Shown here one piece after another: positions 1 to 6,643 of a stretch of DNA of 6,955 nucleotides. Source of the DNA: Candidatus Aminicenantota bacterium (GTDB lineage Bacteria; Acidobacteriota; Aminicenantia; UBA2199). The position numbers and the translations under genes were made by a program. The notes below the pieces were generated by a model that did no database searches, was not told where the DNA came from, and saw only the letters and a list, made by a program, of their open reading frames with translations. Location: the NCBI GenBank assembly GCA_029939015.1, contig JAOZTV010000165.1:1-6955 (forward strand), written 5' to 3'. Numbering within the stretch: position 1 is the first letter of the stretch; each line of letters opens with the position of its first letter.

Positions 1-445
1 AACCTGCTGAAACAAAAATAGATTTTCCATCTGGAGACCAGGCGGGTGATGCATATAATTCATAAACAGAACTTATTTGAGATGGATTTGTTCCATCAGT
101 ATCAGCTATCCAGAGCTGGTCTTCACCTGTTCTATCACTAATAAAGGCAATCTTTTTCCCATCTGGAGAGTAGGTAGGTTGCGAGTCAAAGGGCATTCCG
201 CTTATTAATAATTTTGCCTTTCCCCCTTCAATTGGTAATTCGTAAATATCACCAAGTAGTTCAAAAATAATAGTCTTTCCATTTGGTGAAACATCGAGTG
301 ACAGCCATGTTCCTTCGTCAGTTTCAAACGATATTTCACGTGTGGGCTCAAGTGGTAATTGAGCATAGATTGTTAAAGTTGTAAATTGCAAAGTAATAAA
401 AAGAATTATACCTATAAAACTAAAATGATAAAACAGTTTACGCAT
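1..445 (-). CDS. Secreted PD40/TolB-like beta-propeller protein, probably the N-terminus of a periplasmic amidohydrolase (partial)
   Basis: Only the first 148 codons are present; the gene runs off the left edge. The start at 445 is supported by AGGAGAA at 451-457 on the coding strand. Residues 1-28 form a Sec signal peptide: a basic start (MRKLF), a long hydrophobic stretch, and a likely cleavage after TIYA before QLPLEP. The mature part contains PD40 (WD40-like, TolB-type) blades: LDVSPNGKTIIFELLGDIY from residue 50, PTYSPDGKKIAFISDR from 90, and AWSPDGKSIFVS from 135. From family knowledge, the segment beginning EGTWLSLDVSPNGK (residues 44-57) is typical of roughly 1000-residue exported proteins in which a propeller precedes a metal-dependent amidohydrolase domain. 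That C-terminal domain is outside the window, so the catalytic assignment is inference. The gene lies 18 bases downstream of the S15-type hydrolase on the same strand, so the two are probably co-transcribed. A plain TolB-like protein or a propeller-containing S9/S41 peptidase are alternatives. Confidence 0.8.
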   Translation of the reverse strand, partial: MRKLFYHFSFIGIILFITLQFTTLTIYAQLPLEPTREISFETDEGTWLSLDVSPNGKTIIFELLGDIYELPIEGGKAKLLISGMPFDSQPTYSPDGKKIAFISDRTGEDQLWIADTDGTNPSQISSVYELYASPAWSPDGKSIFVSAG

Positions 446-463
446 AATGATTCTCCTATATTT

Positions 464-2335
464 TTAATTATTTTTAACTATTGGTAATAAAAGGTGTGAT
501 GGATAGATTCTAGAATGATGAATTGTGTTTTTCGCTTTTACCCACTTTACTTCATCATAATTATTACCACCTGTATTCAAATTACGATCGAAACGTGGAA
601 AATTGCTTGAAGAAACCTCAATTCGGATACGGTGTCCAGGTGCAAAATAATTACTTGTTGCATCCATATCCACATGAATTTTGTAAACTTTGCCCTTTTT
701 CATCCAAACTTCTTTATCCTGTCCTTCACGATAACGTGCTCGCAGAATTCCTTCTTCAATATTATAGGCACGGCCATCTGGATAAACATCTATTAGTTTT
801 GCTGTAAAATCAGTATCCTTTGCAGAAGAAGAAACATAGAGTACTGCATTTAGTTTCCCTGTAACTTCTATACCTTTTTTGAGTGGCTTAGTTGTGTAAA
901 CCAATACATCGTTACGGATTTCAATTTCACGCTGGTCAAAACTTCCGGGGGGACTGTTTTTTCCTGTACAACATACTGGACCGCCTTTAGTAGGCACTGG
1001 GTCAGCCGGATTATATATATAGCTGTCGGAAGTCTCAGTTATTGGTAGAGTATGAGATAACAGTCCATTACCATTGAGGCTATTAGCATTTCCTTTACTA
1101 TTAAGATAAAATTTTATTAATTTAGTACCTGGTATTGGCCACTTGTCAGCACTCTTCCACACGTTTTTGCCCATTAGATAATATTGTATCTTTGGCATAT
1201 CATATACACCTTTTTTATCTCCTTTTAGCCAATATTTAAACCAATTAAGATATATATTAATATAACCGTATCGTGCATCACCTAAATCTCTTTCGCCAAT
1301 AACAGTCTTTTTAGAAACTGATTCAGACATACAATGTGTCGAAGGACTCATAATCATAAACTGGTTTTCTCGAGCCATCTTTGAAACAGATTTATCCCGC
1401 ATATGTTCGTATGTAATTATTGTTTCGCGAGAACCAAAATCATACCATGAGTTAACATGCAGAGCTGGTACATCAGATTTATAGTCCTCTGTCATATAAT
1501 GAAATTGATTCCACCATGGATCTGTAACAGGAGTCATAGTGATTTTATTAAAATCGGTTAAGTTTGGAATACCTGCCTGATTCATAATGTCGTTTACCGG
1601 CAAATGCCACCACAACTTATTAAAATCCGCTTTAGGAAGTTTTGGATTAGTCCTAAAATACTTAGATACACTCAGAAATTCTTTTCTAGATAAGTCAACT
1701 GTTGGTTTATAAAAAACTTTTGTACCGCTATCATAAAACCATGCAAGACCTTGAGCAAGTTCTATTGCACCTCCAAGTCTTACACCAAAATATTTATAAT
1801 CGCCTCCCAAAGAACCAATAACGCTGCCCGCAGCTTGTGGAATTATAGCTTTAAGTGCCGGGTGACGACGTTGGGCAGTTAATAACTGGACATCTCCGGC
1901 ATAAGAACAACCGATCATTCCTACTTTCCCATTAGACCAATCCTGCTTACTCAGCCAATCTATAGAGTCATAACCATCGTCTGCATCTCCAAATGAGGGG
2001 ATATAATGTCCTTCTGACTCATATCGTCCACGTTTATCTTGAAAAGCAACAGCATAACCCTGTCCGGCAAATAGTCCTGCTACGTTTATCATCAAATTGG
2101 ATTCTGTCTTACCATATGGAGTTCGAATTAAAATTGTAGGTAATTTACCATCAAATCCAACAGGAAAATAAATATCTGTTGAAAGCTTAGTACTATCCCG
2201 CATTGGAATCATAATACTTTTTTCAGTTTTTATTTTGTGTTTTGGCTCAGGGATTCCTTGAAATTGGGCTTGTATTAGTTCAAATGACATGAAAACCCAT
2301 ATTAAAATAACAACCATTAATCTGTATTTAAACAT
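464..2335 (-). CDS. Secreted X-Pro dipeptidyl-peptidase (S15)/CocE-NonD family serine hydrolase
   Basis: This 623-residue protein is full length for the CocE/NonD family. The start at 2335 is fixed by TAAGGAGGAA at 2341-2350 on the coding strand. Residues 1-23 form a signal peptide (hydrophobic MVVILIWVF, cleavage likely after IQA), so the enzyme acts outside the cytoplasm. The alpha/beta-hydrolase domain (about 38-370) shows RTPYGK with Tyr74, matching the oxyanion tyrosine of cocaine esterase. The nucleophile elbow is GCSYAG with Ser144, the acid is Asp299 in NSWYDFGS, and the catalytic His334 lies in SPSTHCMSE. The C-terminal jelly-roll domain typical of the family (PF08530 type) spans about 400-620, including DQREIEIRNDVLVYTT and FAPGHRIRIEVSSSNFPRFD. 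Family members cleave X-Pro dipeptides, glutaryl amides, alpha-amino acid esters or other acyl bonds, so the substrate cannot be fixed from sequence. The neighbouring secreted gene suggests peptide or amide scavenging. No frameshift or missing catalytic residue is seen. Confidence 0.93.
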   Translation of the reverse strand: MFKYRLMVVILIWVFMSFELIQAQFQGIPEPKHKIKTEKSIMIPMRDSTKLSTDIYFPVGFDGKLPTILIRTPYGKTESNLMINVAGLFAGQGYAVAFQDKRGRYESEGHYIPSFGDADDGYDSIDWLSKQDWSNGKVGMIGCSYAGDVQLLTAQRRHPALKAIIPQAAGSVIGSLGGDYKYFGVRLGGAIELAQGLAWFYDSGTKVFYKPTVDLSRKEFLSVSKYFRTNPKLPKADFNKLWWHLPVNDIMNQAGIPNLTDFNKITMTPVTDPWWNQFHYMTEDYKSDVPALHVNSWYDFGSRETIITYEHMRDKSVSKMARENQFMIMSPSTHCMSESVSKKTVIGERDLGDARYGYINIYLNWFKYWLKGDKKGVYDMPKIQYYLMGKNVWKSADKWPIPGTKLIKFYLNSKGNANSLNGNGLLSHTLPITETSDSYIYNPADPVPTKGGPVCCTGKNSPPGSFDQREIEIRNDVLVYTTKPLKKGIEVTGKLNAVLYVSSSAKDTDFTAKLIDVYPDGRAYNIEEGILRARYREGQDKEVWMKKGKVYKIHVDMDATSNYFAPGHRIRIEVSSSNFPRFDRNLNTGGNNYDEVKWVKAKNTIHHSRIYPSHLLLPIVKNN

Positions 2336-2391
2336 TATAATTCCTCCTTAGCAGGTAATCATGACAGTGTTCAGATTCTTAATCATAAGTC

Positions 2392-2420
2392 AATATAACA
2401 AATAAAATAGATAATAGCAA
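2392..2420 (-). promoter_or_regulatory. Candidate sigma70-like promoter for the secreted hydrolase pair
   Basis: Read on the minus strand, TTGCTA (2420-2415) and TATATT (2397-2392) are separated by exactly 17 bases. This matches 4 of 6 and 5 of 6 positions of TTGACA/TATAAT and would place the transcript start near 2385, leaving a leader of about 50 bases before the ATG at 2335. The region is very AT-rich, so chance matches are likely. If the host is a bacterium with a divergent primary sigma factor, this consensus would not apply. Confidence 0.3.
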
Positions 2421-2423
2421 TAC

Positions 2424-2467
2424 AAAAAGTACAAAAATGTTTAAAAAAAAATAAAAATGCAACAAAA
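2424..2467. promoter_or_regulatory. Helically phased A-tracts (curved DNA) between divergent promoters
   Basis: Five A-runs begin at 2424, 2433, 2443, 2453 and 2464, a spacing of 9-11 bases or about one helical turn. The first two sit in a short tandem duplication of TACAAAAAG/TACAAAAAT (2421-2438). Phased A-tracts are a known cause of intrinsic DNA bending and often act as UP-like elements or as sites for nucleoid proteins. The block lies just upstream of both proposed -35 elements (2420 on minus, 2481 on plus), so it could influence both units. The function is inference. Confidence 0.5.
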
Positions 2468-2480
2468 CTAAACTTTCCTA

Positions 2481-2509
2481 TTGTTTTTATGTTTTTTATT
2501 TGATAGTAT
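2481..2509 (+). promoter_or_regulatory. Candidate promoter for the PLP enzyme-hom-aor unit
   Basis: TTGTTT at 2481-2486 and TAGTAT at 2504-2509 are separated by 17 bases, matching 3 of 6 and 4 of 6 positions of the sigma70 consensus. The transcript would start near 2516, about 24 bases before the ATG at 2540. A Bacteroidota-type -7 element (TAnnTTTG) is matched only loosely, by TATGTTTT at 2488-2495, with no good partner upstream. I see no SAM riboswitch or T-box structure in the short leader. Confidence 0.28.
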
Positions 2510-2539
2510 TTCTTTAGAAAATATAAATTAGGAGGAATT

Positions 2540-3736
2540 ATGCTTAAAGAAGATAAGAAATGGGAAAACGTAAAAATAGGTACTAAAGCAGTTTGGAGTG
2601 CAGAAACAGAACTGTTTTATGAGGGTGCTACACAAACACCAATAGTGCAAAATGTCACTTTCGGTTTTAGTGATATTGACACATGGTATGATGTCGCTCT
2701 TGAGAAAAAAGAAGGGTACATTTATAGCAGAAATACAAATCCAACCTTACATGTTTTTGAAGAGAAAATGCGTATTCTGGACGGAGCTGAAGCGGCGACT
2801 AGTTTTGCCACGGGAATGGCGGCCATTAGCAATACACTATTTACACTACTCTCACCGAATGAACGGGTTGTTTCCGTAAAGGATACTTATGGAGGAACAA
2901 GTAAAATATTTATGGAGTTTTTACCACGTTTTAACGTTGATGTAAAACTGTGTGATACTACTGATTTCGAGGCAATCGAAAGAGAAATTAATAAAGGATG
3001 CAAAGTGGTGTATCTAGAAACCCCGACTAATCCTACTCTGAAAATACTGGATTTAAAGCGCCTTATTACTACTGCTCATAATAATGGAGCAATTGTGGTT
3101 GTTGATAACACCTTTGCAACGCCATATAATCAGATGCCGATAGAACTTGGGGCAGACCTTGTTCTTTATAGTGCTACAAAATTTCTTGGAGGTCATGCAG
3201 ATGCTATGGGTGGTGTTGTTTGTGGTAAAAAAGATCTGGTTAAACAAATATATCATTACCGTGAAATAAATGGGGCTACATTGGGACCAATGTCAGCTTT
3301 TTTATTAATACGAGGTCTTAAAACACTGGAATTACGTATTCAACGTCATAATGATAATGCATCAGAATTAGCTCATTATTTGCAAAAACATCCAAAAGTA
3401 GAAAAAGTGTTTTATCCAGGACTTGAATCACATCATAACCATGAAATTGCAAAGAAGCAGATGCGTGGTTTTGGAGGAGTTCTATCGTTTTCACTTAAAG
3501 GTGGCTATGAAGCTGCTGTTAATGTTCTTCCAAATTTGAAGTTTTCACGTATGGCAGCTCATTTAGGTTCAGTTGATACAATTTGTGGCATTCCAAAAGT
3601 TGCCAGCCATGTTGAAACTACGCCGGAAGAAAGAGCATTATTGGGCATACCTGAAAGCTTAATACGTTGTTCGGTAGGTATCGAAAATATTGAAGATATA
3701 ATTGCTGATTTTGAACAAGCCTTGTCTAAAATATAG
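2540..3736 (+). CDS. PLP-dependent Cys/Met metabolism enzyme (cystathionine gamma-synthase/gamma-lyase-like)
   Basis: The 398 residues are the usual length for this fold-type I family. The start is set by AGGAGG at 2530-2535, four bases before the ATG. Visible active-site elements are YSRNTNPT (Tyr62, Arg64; phosphate contact from the neighbouring subunit), ATGMAAI (90-96), Tyr117 in DTYGGT (stacks on the PLP ring), Asp189 in VVVDNTFATP (holds the pyridine nitrogen), Lys214 in SATKFLGG (Schiff base) and Arg376 in LIRCSVGIE (substrate carboxylate). Members form or split cystathionine, replace O-acylhomoserine groups with sulfide, or release methanethiol or sulfide plus 2-oxobutyrate. The cysteine characteristic of methionine gamma-lyases (YGCT) is Gly119 here, which argues against classical MGL. 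The usual Glu-Ser after LGG is Asp346-Thr347. Synthase versus lyase therefore stays open. It heads the plus-strand unit, with hom 113 bases downstream, and is probably cytoplasmic because there is no signal peptide. Confidence 0.92.
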   Translation: MLKEDKKWENVKIGTKAVWSAETELFYEGATQTPIVQNVTFGFSDIDTWYDVALEKKEGYIYSRNTNPTLHVFEEKMRILDGAEAATSFATGMAAISNTLFTLLSPNERVVSVKDTYGGTSKIFMEFLPRFNVDVKLCDTTDFEAIEREINKGCKVVYLETPTNPTLKILDLKRLITTAHNNGAIVVVDNTFATPYNQMPIELGADLVLYSATKFLGGHADAMGGVVCGKKDLVKQIYHYREINGATLGPMSAFLLIRGLKTLELRIQRHNDNASELAHYLQKHPKVEKVFYPGLESHHNHEIAKKQMRGFGGVLSFSLKGGYEAAVNVLPNLKFSRMAAHLGSVDTICGIPKVASHVETTPEERALLGIPESLIRCSVGIENIEDIIADFEQALSKI

Positions 3737-3816
3737 TTGATAGTTATAATGCCCTGAAATGAATTATCAAGCTCAATCAGGGCAGTAGCACAAAGGTTTT
3801 AGGTTTAAAACTTTTG
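3737..3816 (+). promoter_or_regulatory. Structured leader between the PLP enzyme gene and hom, with crossing stems
   Basis: Stem A begins right after the upstream stop codon: TTGATAGTT (3737-3745) pairs with AATTATCAA (3762-3770), 9 pairs with one G-U. Stem B is GC-rich: TGCCCTGA (3750-3757) pairs perfectly with TCAGGGCA (3777-3784). The 5' arm of B lies in the loop of A and its 3' arm lies beyond A, which is H-type pseudoknot topology. A third hairpin, CAAAGGTTTT (3791-3800) with AAAACTTTTG (3807-3816), has 10 pairs with one G-U and ends about 20 bases before the hom ribosome-binding site. No T-run follows any stem, so this is not an ordinary intrinsic terminator. It does not match the SAM-II riboswitch as I remember it. 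It could be an mRNA processing or stability element, a protein site, or a regulatory RNA. Confidence 0.4.
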
Positions 3817-3849
3817 GATATACCCTCGTAAAAAAAAGGAGATTAAAAA

Positions 3850-4881
3850 ATGAAAAAAACAAAAATTGCAATTTTAGGATTTGGAACAGTTGGTCAAGGA
3901 ATCTGTGATATTCTTCTACAAAAGAAAGAACAGTTAAAGAAACAATACAATTTTGACTTTGAAGTTGTTGCAGTTTCTGATTTTAATAATGGGAATGTTT
4001 ATAACCCAAATGGATTGGATATTTCACAAATGCTCGAAGAGGCGAAAGCAAAGAAAAAATTCACAAAAGATATAGTTAAATGGGATAATATAACATTAAT
4101 CAAAAAATGCAATGCAGATGTGCTTTGTGAGCTCACTTATACCGATTTGAAAACAGGCGGACCCGCAATTGATCATTGTAAAACTGCTTTGAAATCTGGA
4201 ATAAATGTAGTAACAAGTAATAAAGGGCCTGCAGCTCTACAATATCCTGAGATGAATGAAATCGCCGATGTAAATAATGTGAAATTTTTAATCGAGGGAA
4301 CTGTTTGTGCAGGAACGCCTGTTATCAATTTAACAGACGGACCTCTCGCCGGTTGTGAAATCTCAAAAATCAGAGGAATTCTTAATGGAACTACAAATTA
4401 TATGCTGTCTGAAATGGAAAAAGGAATGGGTTACGATGAAGTATTAAAAATTGCACAGGATTTAGGATATGCCGAAGCTGATCCAACTGGAGATGTAGAG
4501 GGACATGATGCAAGAGGAAAAGTTACGATTTTAGCAAATGTAGTAATGGGAGCATCTTTGAAAATCAGTGATGTACCATGTCAGGGAATCACAAAAATTA
4601 CTTTTGATGATATACAGAAAGCTAAAGATAATAATGCCCGTTGGAAACTTATTGGTTCTGTTGAAAAAAAAGATGGAAAAATCATCGGTTCTGTTGCACC
4701 TGAAATGATTGATCTTTCTCATCCTTTAGCTGGTGTTATGGGAGCTACCAATGCTCTTACTTTCAGTACTGATCTACTGGGTGATGTTACAATTGTTGGT
4801 CCGGGTGCAGGCAGGATCGAAACCGGTTTTTCAATTTTGACTGATATTCTAAAAATCCATAATTCTTCTTTAGTTTGTTAA
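3850..4881 (+). CDS. hom: Homoserine dehydrogenase, short form without ACT domain
   Basis: This enzyme interconverts L-aspartate 4-semialdehyde and L-homoserine with NAD(P)H, at the branch to threonine and methionine. The start is set by AAGGAGA at 3836-3842, seven bases before the ATG. The N-terminal Rossmann domain has GFGTVGQG at 10-17. SNKGPAA carries Lys125, corresponding to catalytic Lys117 of yeast Hom6. The family segment ILNGTTNYMLSEM is at 177-189. The catalytic block AEADPTGDVEGHDARGK supplies Glu209, Asp215, Asp220 and Lys224, matching yeast Glu208, Asp214, Asp219 and Lys223. The C-terminal nucleotide-domain return GPGAGRIETGFSILTDIL ends near 334. At 343 residues it lacks the C-terminal ACT domain of the common bacterial 430-residue form, so feedback inhibition by threonine through that domain is not expected; it resembles archaeal and fungal short forms. 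aor follows after 19 bases, so translation in one mRNA is likely. No aspartokinase or threonine genes are adjacent. Confidence 0.95.
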   Translation: MKKTKIAILGFGTVGQGICDILLQKKEQLKKQYNFDFEVVAVSDFNNGNVYNPNGLDISQMLEEAKAKKKFTKDIVKWDNITLIKKCNADVLCELTYTDLKTGGPAIDHCKTALKSGINVVTSNKGPAALQYPEMNEIADVNNVKFLIEGTVCAGTPVINLTDGPLAGCEISKIRGILNGTTNYMLSEMEKGMGYDEVLKIAQDLGYAEADPTGDVEGHDARGKVTILANVVMGASLKISDVPCQGITKITFDDIQKAKDNNARWKLIGSVEKKDGKIIGSVAPEMIDLSHPLAGVMGATNALTFSTDLLGDVTIVGPGAGRIETGFSILTDILKIHNSSLVC

Positions 4882-4900
4882 TAATATTTAGGAGGTAAAA

Positions 4901-6643
4901 ATGTCATATACAGGTAAATGGATACAAATTGATCTTTCAACTGGAAAGTATATTATTCAGAAAACAGACCGGGAGCTTCTTAAAAAATATATCGGTGGAA
5001 AAGGGCTTGGTTTTGCTGTTTTAGATAAGATTGCTCCCAATCCGGAACCACTTGGTGAGAAAAACCCATTAATATTTGTTAATGGACCTTTTACTGGAAC
5101 AAAAATTCAAACAAGTGCACGAACAACCTTGGTTTCAAAGTCACCTCTGACAAATTCAATTCACGATAGCCATTGTGGTGGGAATTTTGGACCTGCTCTT
5201 AAAAGAAGCGGATATGATTATTTAGTTATTCAGGGGAAATCAGAAAAACCTGTTTATATTTATTTAACTGATGAAAAAGTTGAAATAAAAGATGCTTCAC
5301 ATCTTTGGGGAAAAGGTATTTATTTTACTAATGATGAATTGATAAAAGTACACTCAGGTAAAAACCCCCGAATAGCAGCTATTGGTCAGGCTGGTGAGAA
5401 TTTGTCAAGAATGGCTTGTATTGGAGTTGATAAGCATCGTCAATTTGGTCGTGGCGGTTTAGGGGCTGTAATGGGTTCAAAAAAACTTAAAGCTGTAGTT
5501 GTGGATGGTTCTACTAAAATTGAATATTTTGATAATAAAAAATTTGAAGAGATAAATAAACAATTCACAAAAGATGTTTTGGATAATGACGGAGTGAAAT
5601 TTCGTCGGGAAAAAGGAACTATGAAGTGTGTGCGTAGCGGTCAGGAAAGTTCTTATCTTCCTACAAAAAACTTTCAAAAAGGAGTATATGATAAATTTGA
5701 AAATCTAAGTTCAGAAACAGCCAGAAAGGAATTAAACTGGGAGGATACAGGATGTTTTAATTGTGCAATCCGTTGTTCAAAATGGGCAAGATGGGATAAT
5801 CACGAATTAGAAGGACCGGAATATGAGACTACAGCATATCTCGGATCAGGATGTGAAATTTCAAATATCAAAGATGTTACCTGGGCAAATGAGATATGTA
5901 ATGACCTAGGACTCGATACGATTAGTACAGGAGTTACATGTTCTTTTGCAATGGAATGCTTTGAAAAAGGTTATTTGGATAACTGGTCAAATCTTAATCT
6001 GGTCTGGGGAAATGCAGAAGCTCAACGGGAATTTATCAAACTAATTGCAAAAAGACAGGGTGTTGGAGAGATATTTGCAGATGGGACAAAAATAGCATCA
6101 GAAAAAATTGGAAAAGATAGTAAAAATTTTGCTATAAATATCTATGGTATGGAAATTTCAGGAGTAAATCCTTTAGGAAGCCTTACAATGGGCGTTTCGC
6201 TTTCCGTATCAGACTTTGCCAGTCATACCAGACTGTGGTTAACTGAAACAGAAGTTGGCGATATTTTTAAAATTGAAGATATTCCTTCCACTGTTATAGA
6301 TGGGCAAAATGAGGTAAATGCACGTAATTGTTTAGTAATATGTGATTTCGTTCCTTTGGGATTAGATAGACTGTCTGAACTTTTAAATGCTGCTACAGGA
6401 ATGAAATTTAACGAAGAATCTCTTCGCAAAGTTGGTGCAAGAATAACTGATTTGTCCCGAAGATATAATATCCGCAATGGCAGAAAAAATACAGATGATA
6501 TTTTGCCTGAAAGATTTTTCCAACTTGCTGCACCTGCTGGATTTATGAAAGATAAAATATTAGACAAAAAACTATTTAACGATTTAGTCCAGAAAGTATA
6601 TAAACTCAGAGGATGGAATAAGCTTGGTGAGCCATTAGATTGA
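4901..6643 (+). CDS. aor: Aldehyde:ferredoxin oxidoreductase family protein (tungsten bis-pterin, [4Fe-4S])
   Basis: Family members oxidise aldehydes to acids, passing electrons to ferredoxin, or run in reverse. The start is set by a near-perfect AGGAGGT at 4890-4896. The N-terminal domain has IGGKGLGFAVL (31-41) and the pterin-binding RGGLGAVMGSKKLKA (184-198). The cluster ligands are Cys285, Cys288 and Cys292 (C-x2-C-x3-C in TGCFNCAIRC), with the fourth at Cys481 in NCLVICDF; Pyrococcus AOR uses Cys288, 291, 295 and 494. GPEYET (305-310) and NDLGLDTIS (334-342) are the usual second-domain motifs. His442 in SDFASHTR is the likely active-site histidine. The C-terminus, LRGWNKLGEPLD, is typical, so the 580-residue protein looks complete though on the short side. 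Unusual points are NPL at 423-425 where many members have DPR, and NCLVIC at 476-481 where Pyrococcus AOR has a DxxGLC-type site. The substrate is unknown; the neighbours suggest an aldehyde derived from amino acids. It needs pterin cofactor genes that are not in the window. Confidence 0.93.
   Translation: MSYTGKWIQIDLSTGKYIIQKTDRELLKKYIGGKGLGFAVLDKIAPNPEPLGEKNPLIFVNGPFTGTKIQTSARTTLVSKSPLTNSIHDSHCGGNFGPALKRSGYDYLVIQGKSEKPVYIYLTDEKVEIKDASHLWGKGIYFTNDELIKVHSGKNPRIAAIGQAGENLSRMACIGVDKHRQFGRGGLGAVMGSKKLKAVVVDGSTKIEYFDNKKFEEINKQFTKDVLDNDGVKFRREKGTMKCVRSGQESSYLPTKNFQKGVYDKFENLSSETARKELNWEDTGCFNCAIRCSKWARWDNHELEGPEYETTAYLGSGCEISNIKDVTWANEICNDLGLDTISTGVTCSFAMECFEKGYLDNWSNLNLVWGNAEAQREFIKLIAKRQGVGEIFADGTKIASEKIGKDSKNFAINIYGMEISGVNPLGSLTMGVSLSVSDFASHTRLWLTETEVGDIFKIEDIPSTVIDGQNEVNARNCLVICDFVPLGLDRLSELLNAATGMKFNEESLRKVGARITDLSRRYNIRNGRKNTDDILPERFFQLAAPAGFMKDKILDKKLFNDLVQKVYKLRGWNKLGEPLD

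Noticed and set aside
523..807. Plus-strand 94-codon reading frame
   Set aside because: It is antisense to the well-supported S15-type hydrolase, has a low-complexity composition and no ribosome-binding site.
2540..3736. Calling the PLP enzyme a methionine gamma-lyase
   Set aside because: The MGL signature cysteine is replaced by Gly119, so only the wider family is supported.
3759..3788. Nine-codon reading frame in the hom leader as a possible attenuation leader peptide
   Set aside because: It has no ribosome-binding site and contains no Thr, Met or Ile codons beyond the start, so there is no basis for amino-acid attenuation.
3737..3790. SAM-II riboswitch upstream of hom
   Set aside because: The pseudoknot topology is similar, but the conserved SAM-II loop and core bases that I remember are not recognisable.
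3737..3816. Rho-independent terminator separating the PLP gene from hom
   Set aside because: The stems are clear but none is followed by a T-run; the third stem is AT-rich and is followed by GGATATACCC.
6223..6567. Minus-strand 114-codon reading frame
   Set aside because: It lies opposite the conserved C-terminal domain of aor and has no family resemblance; it is a shadow of the real gene.
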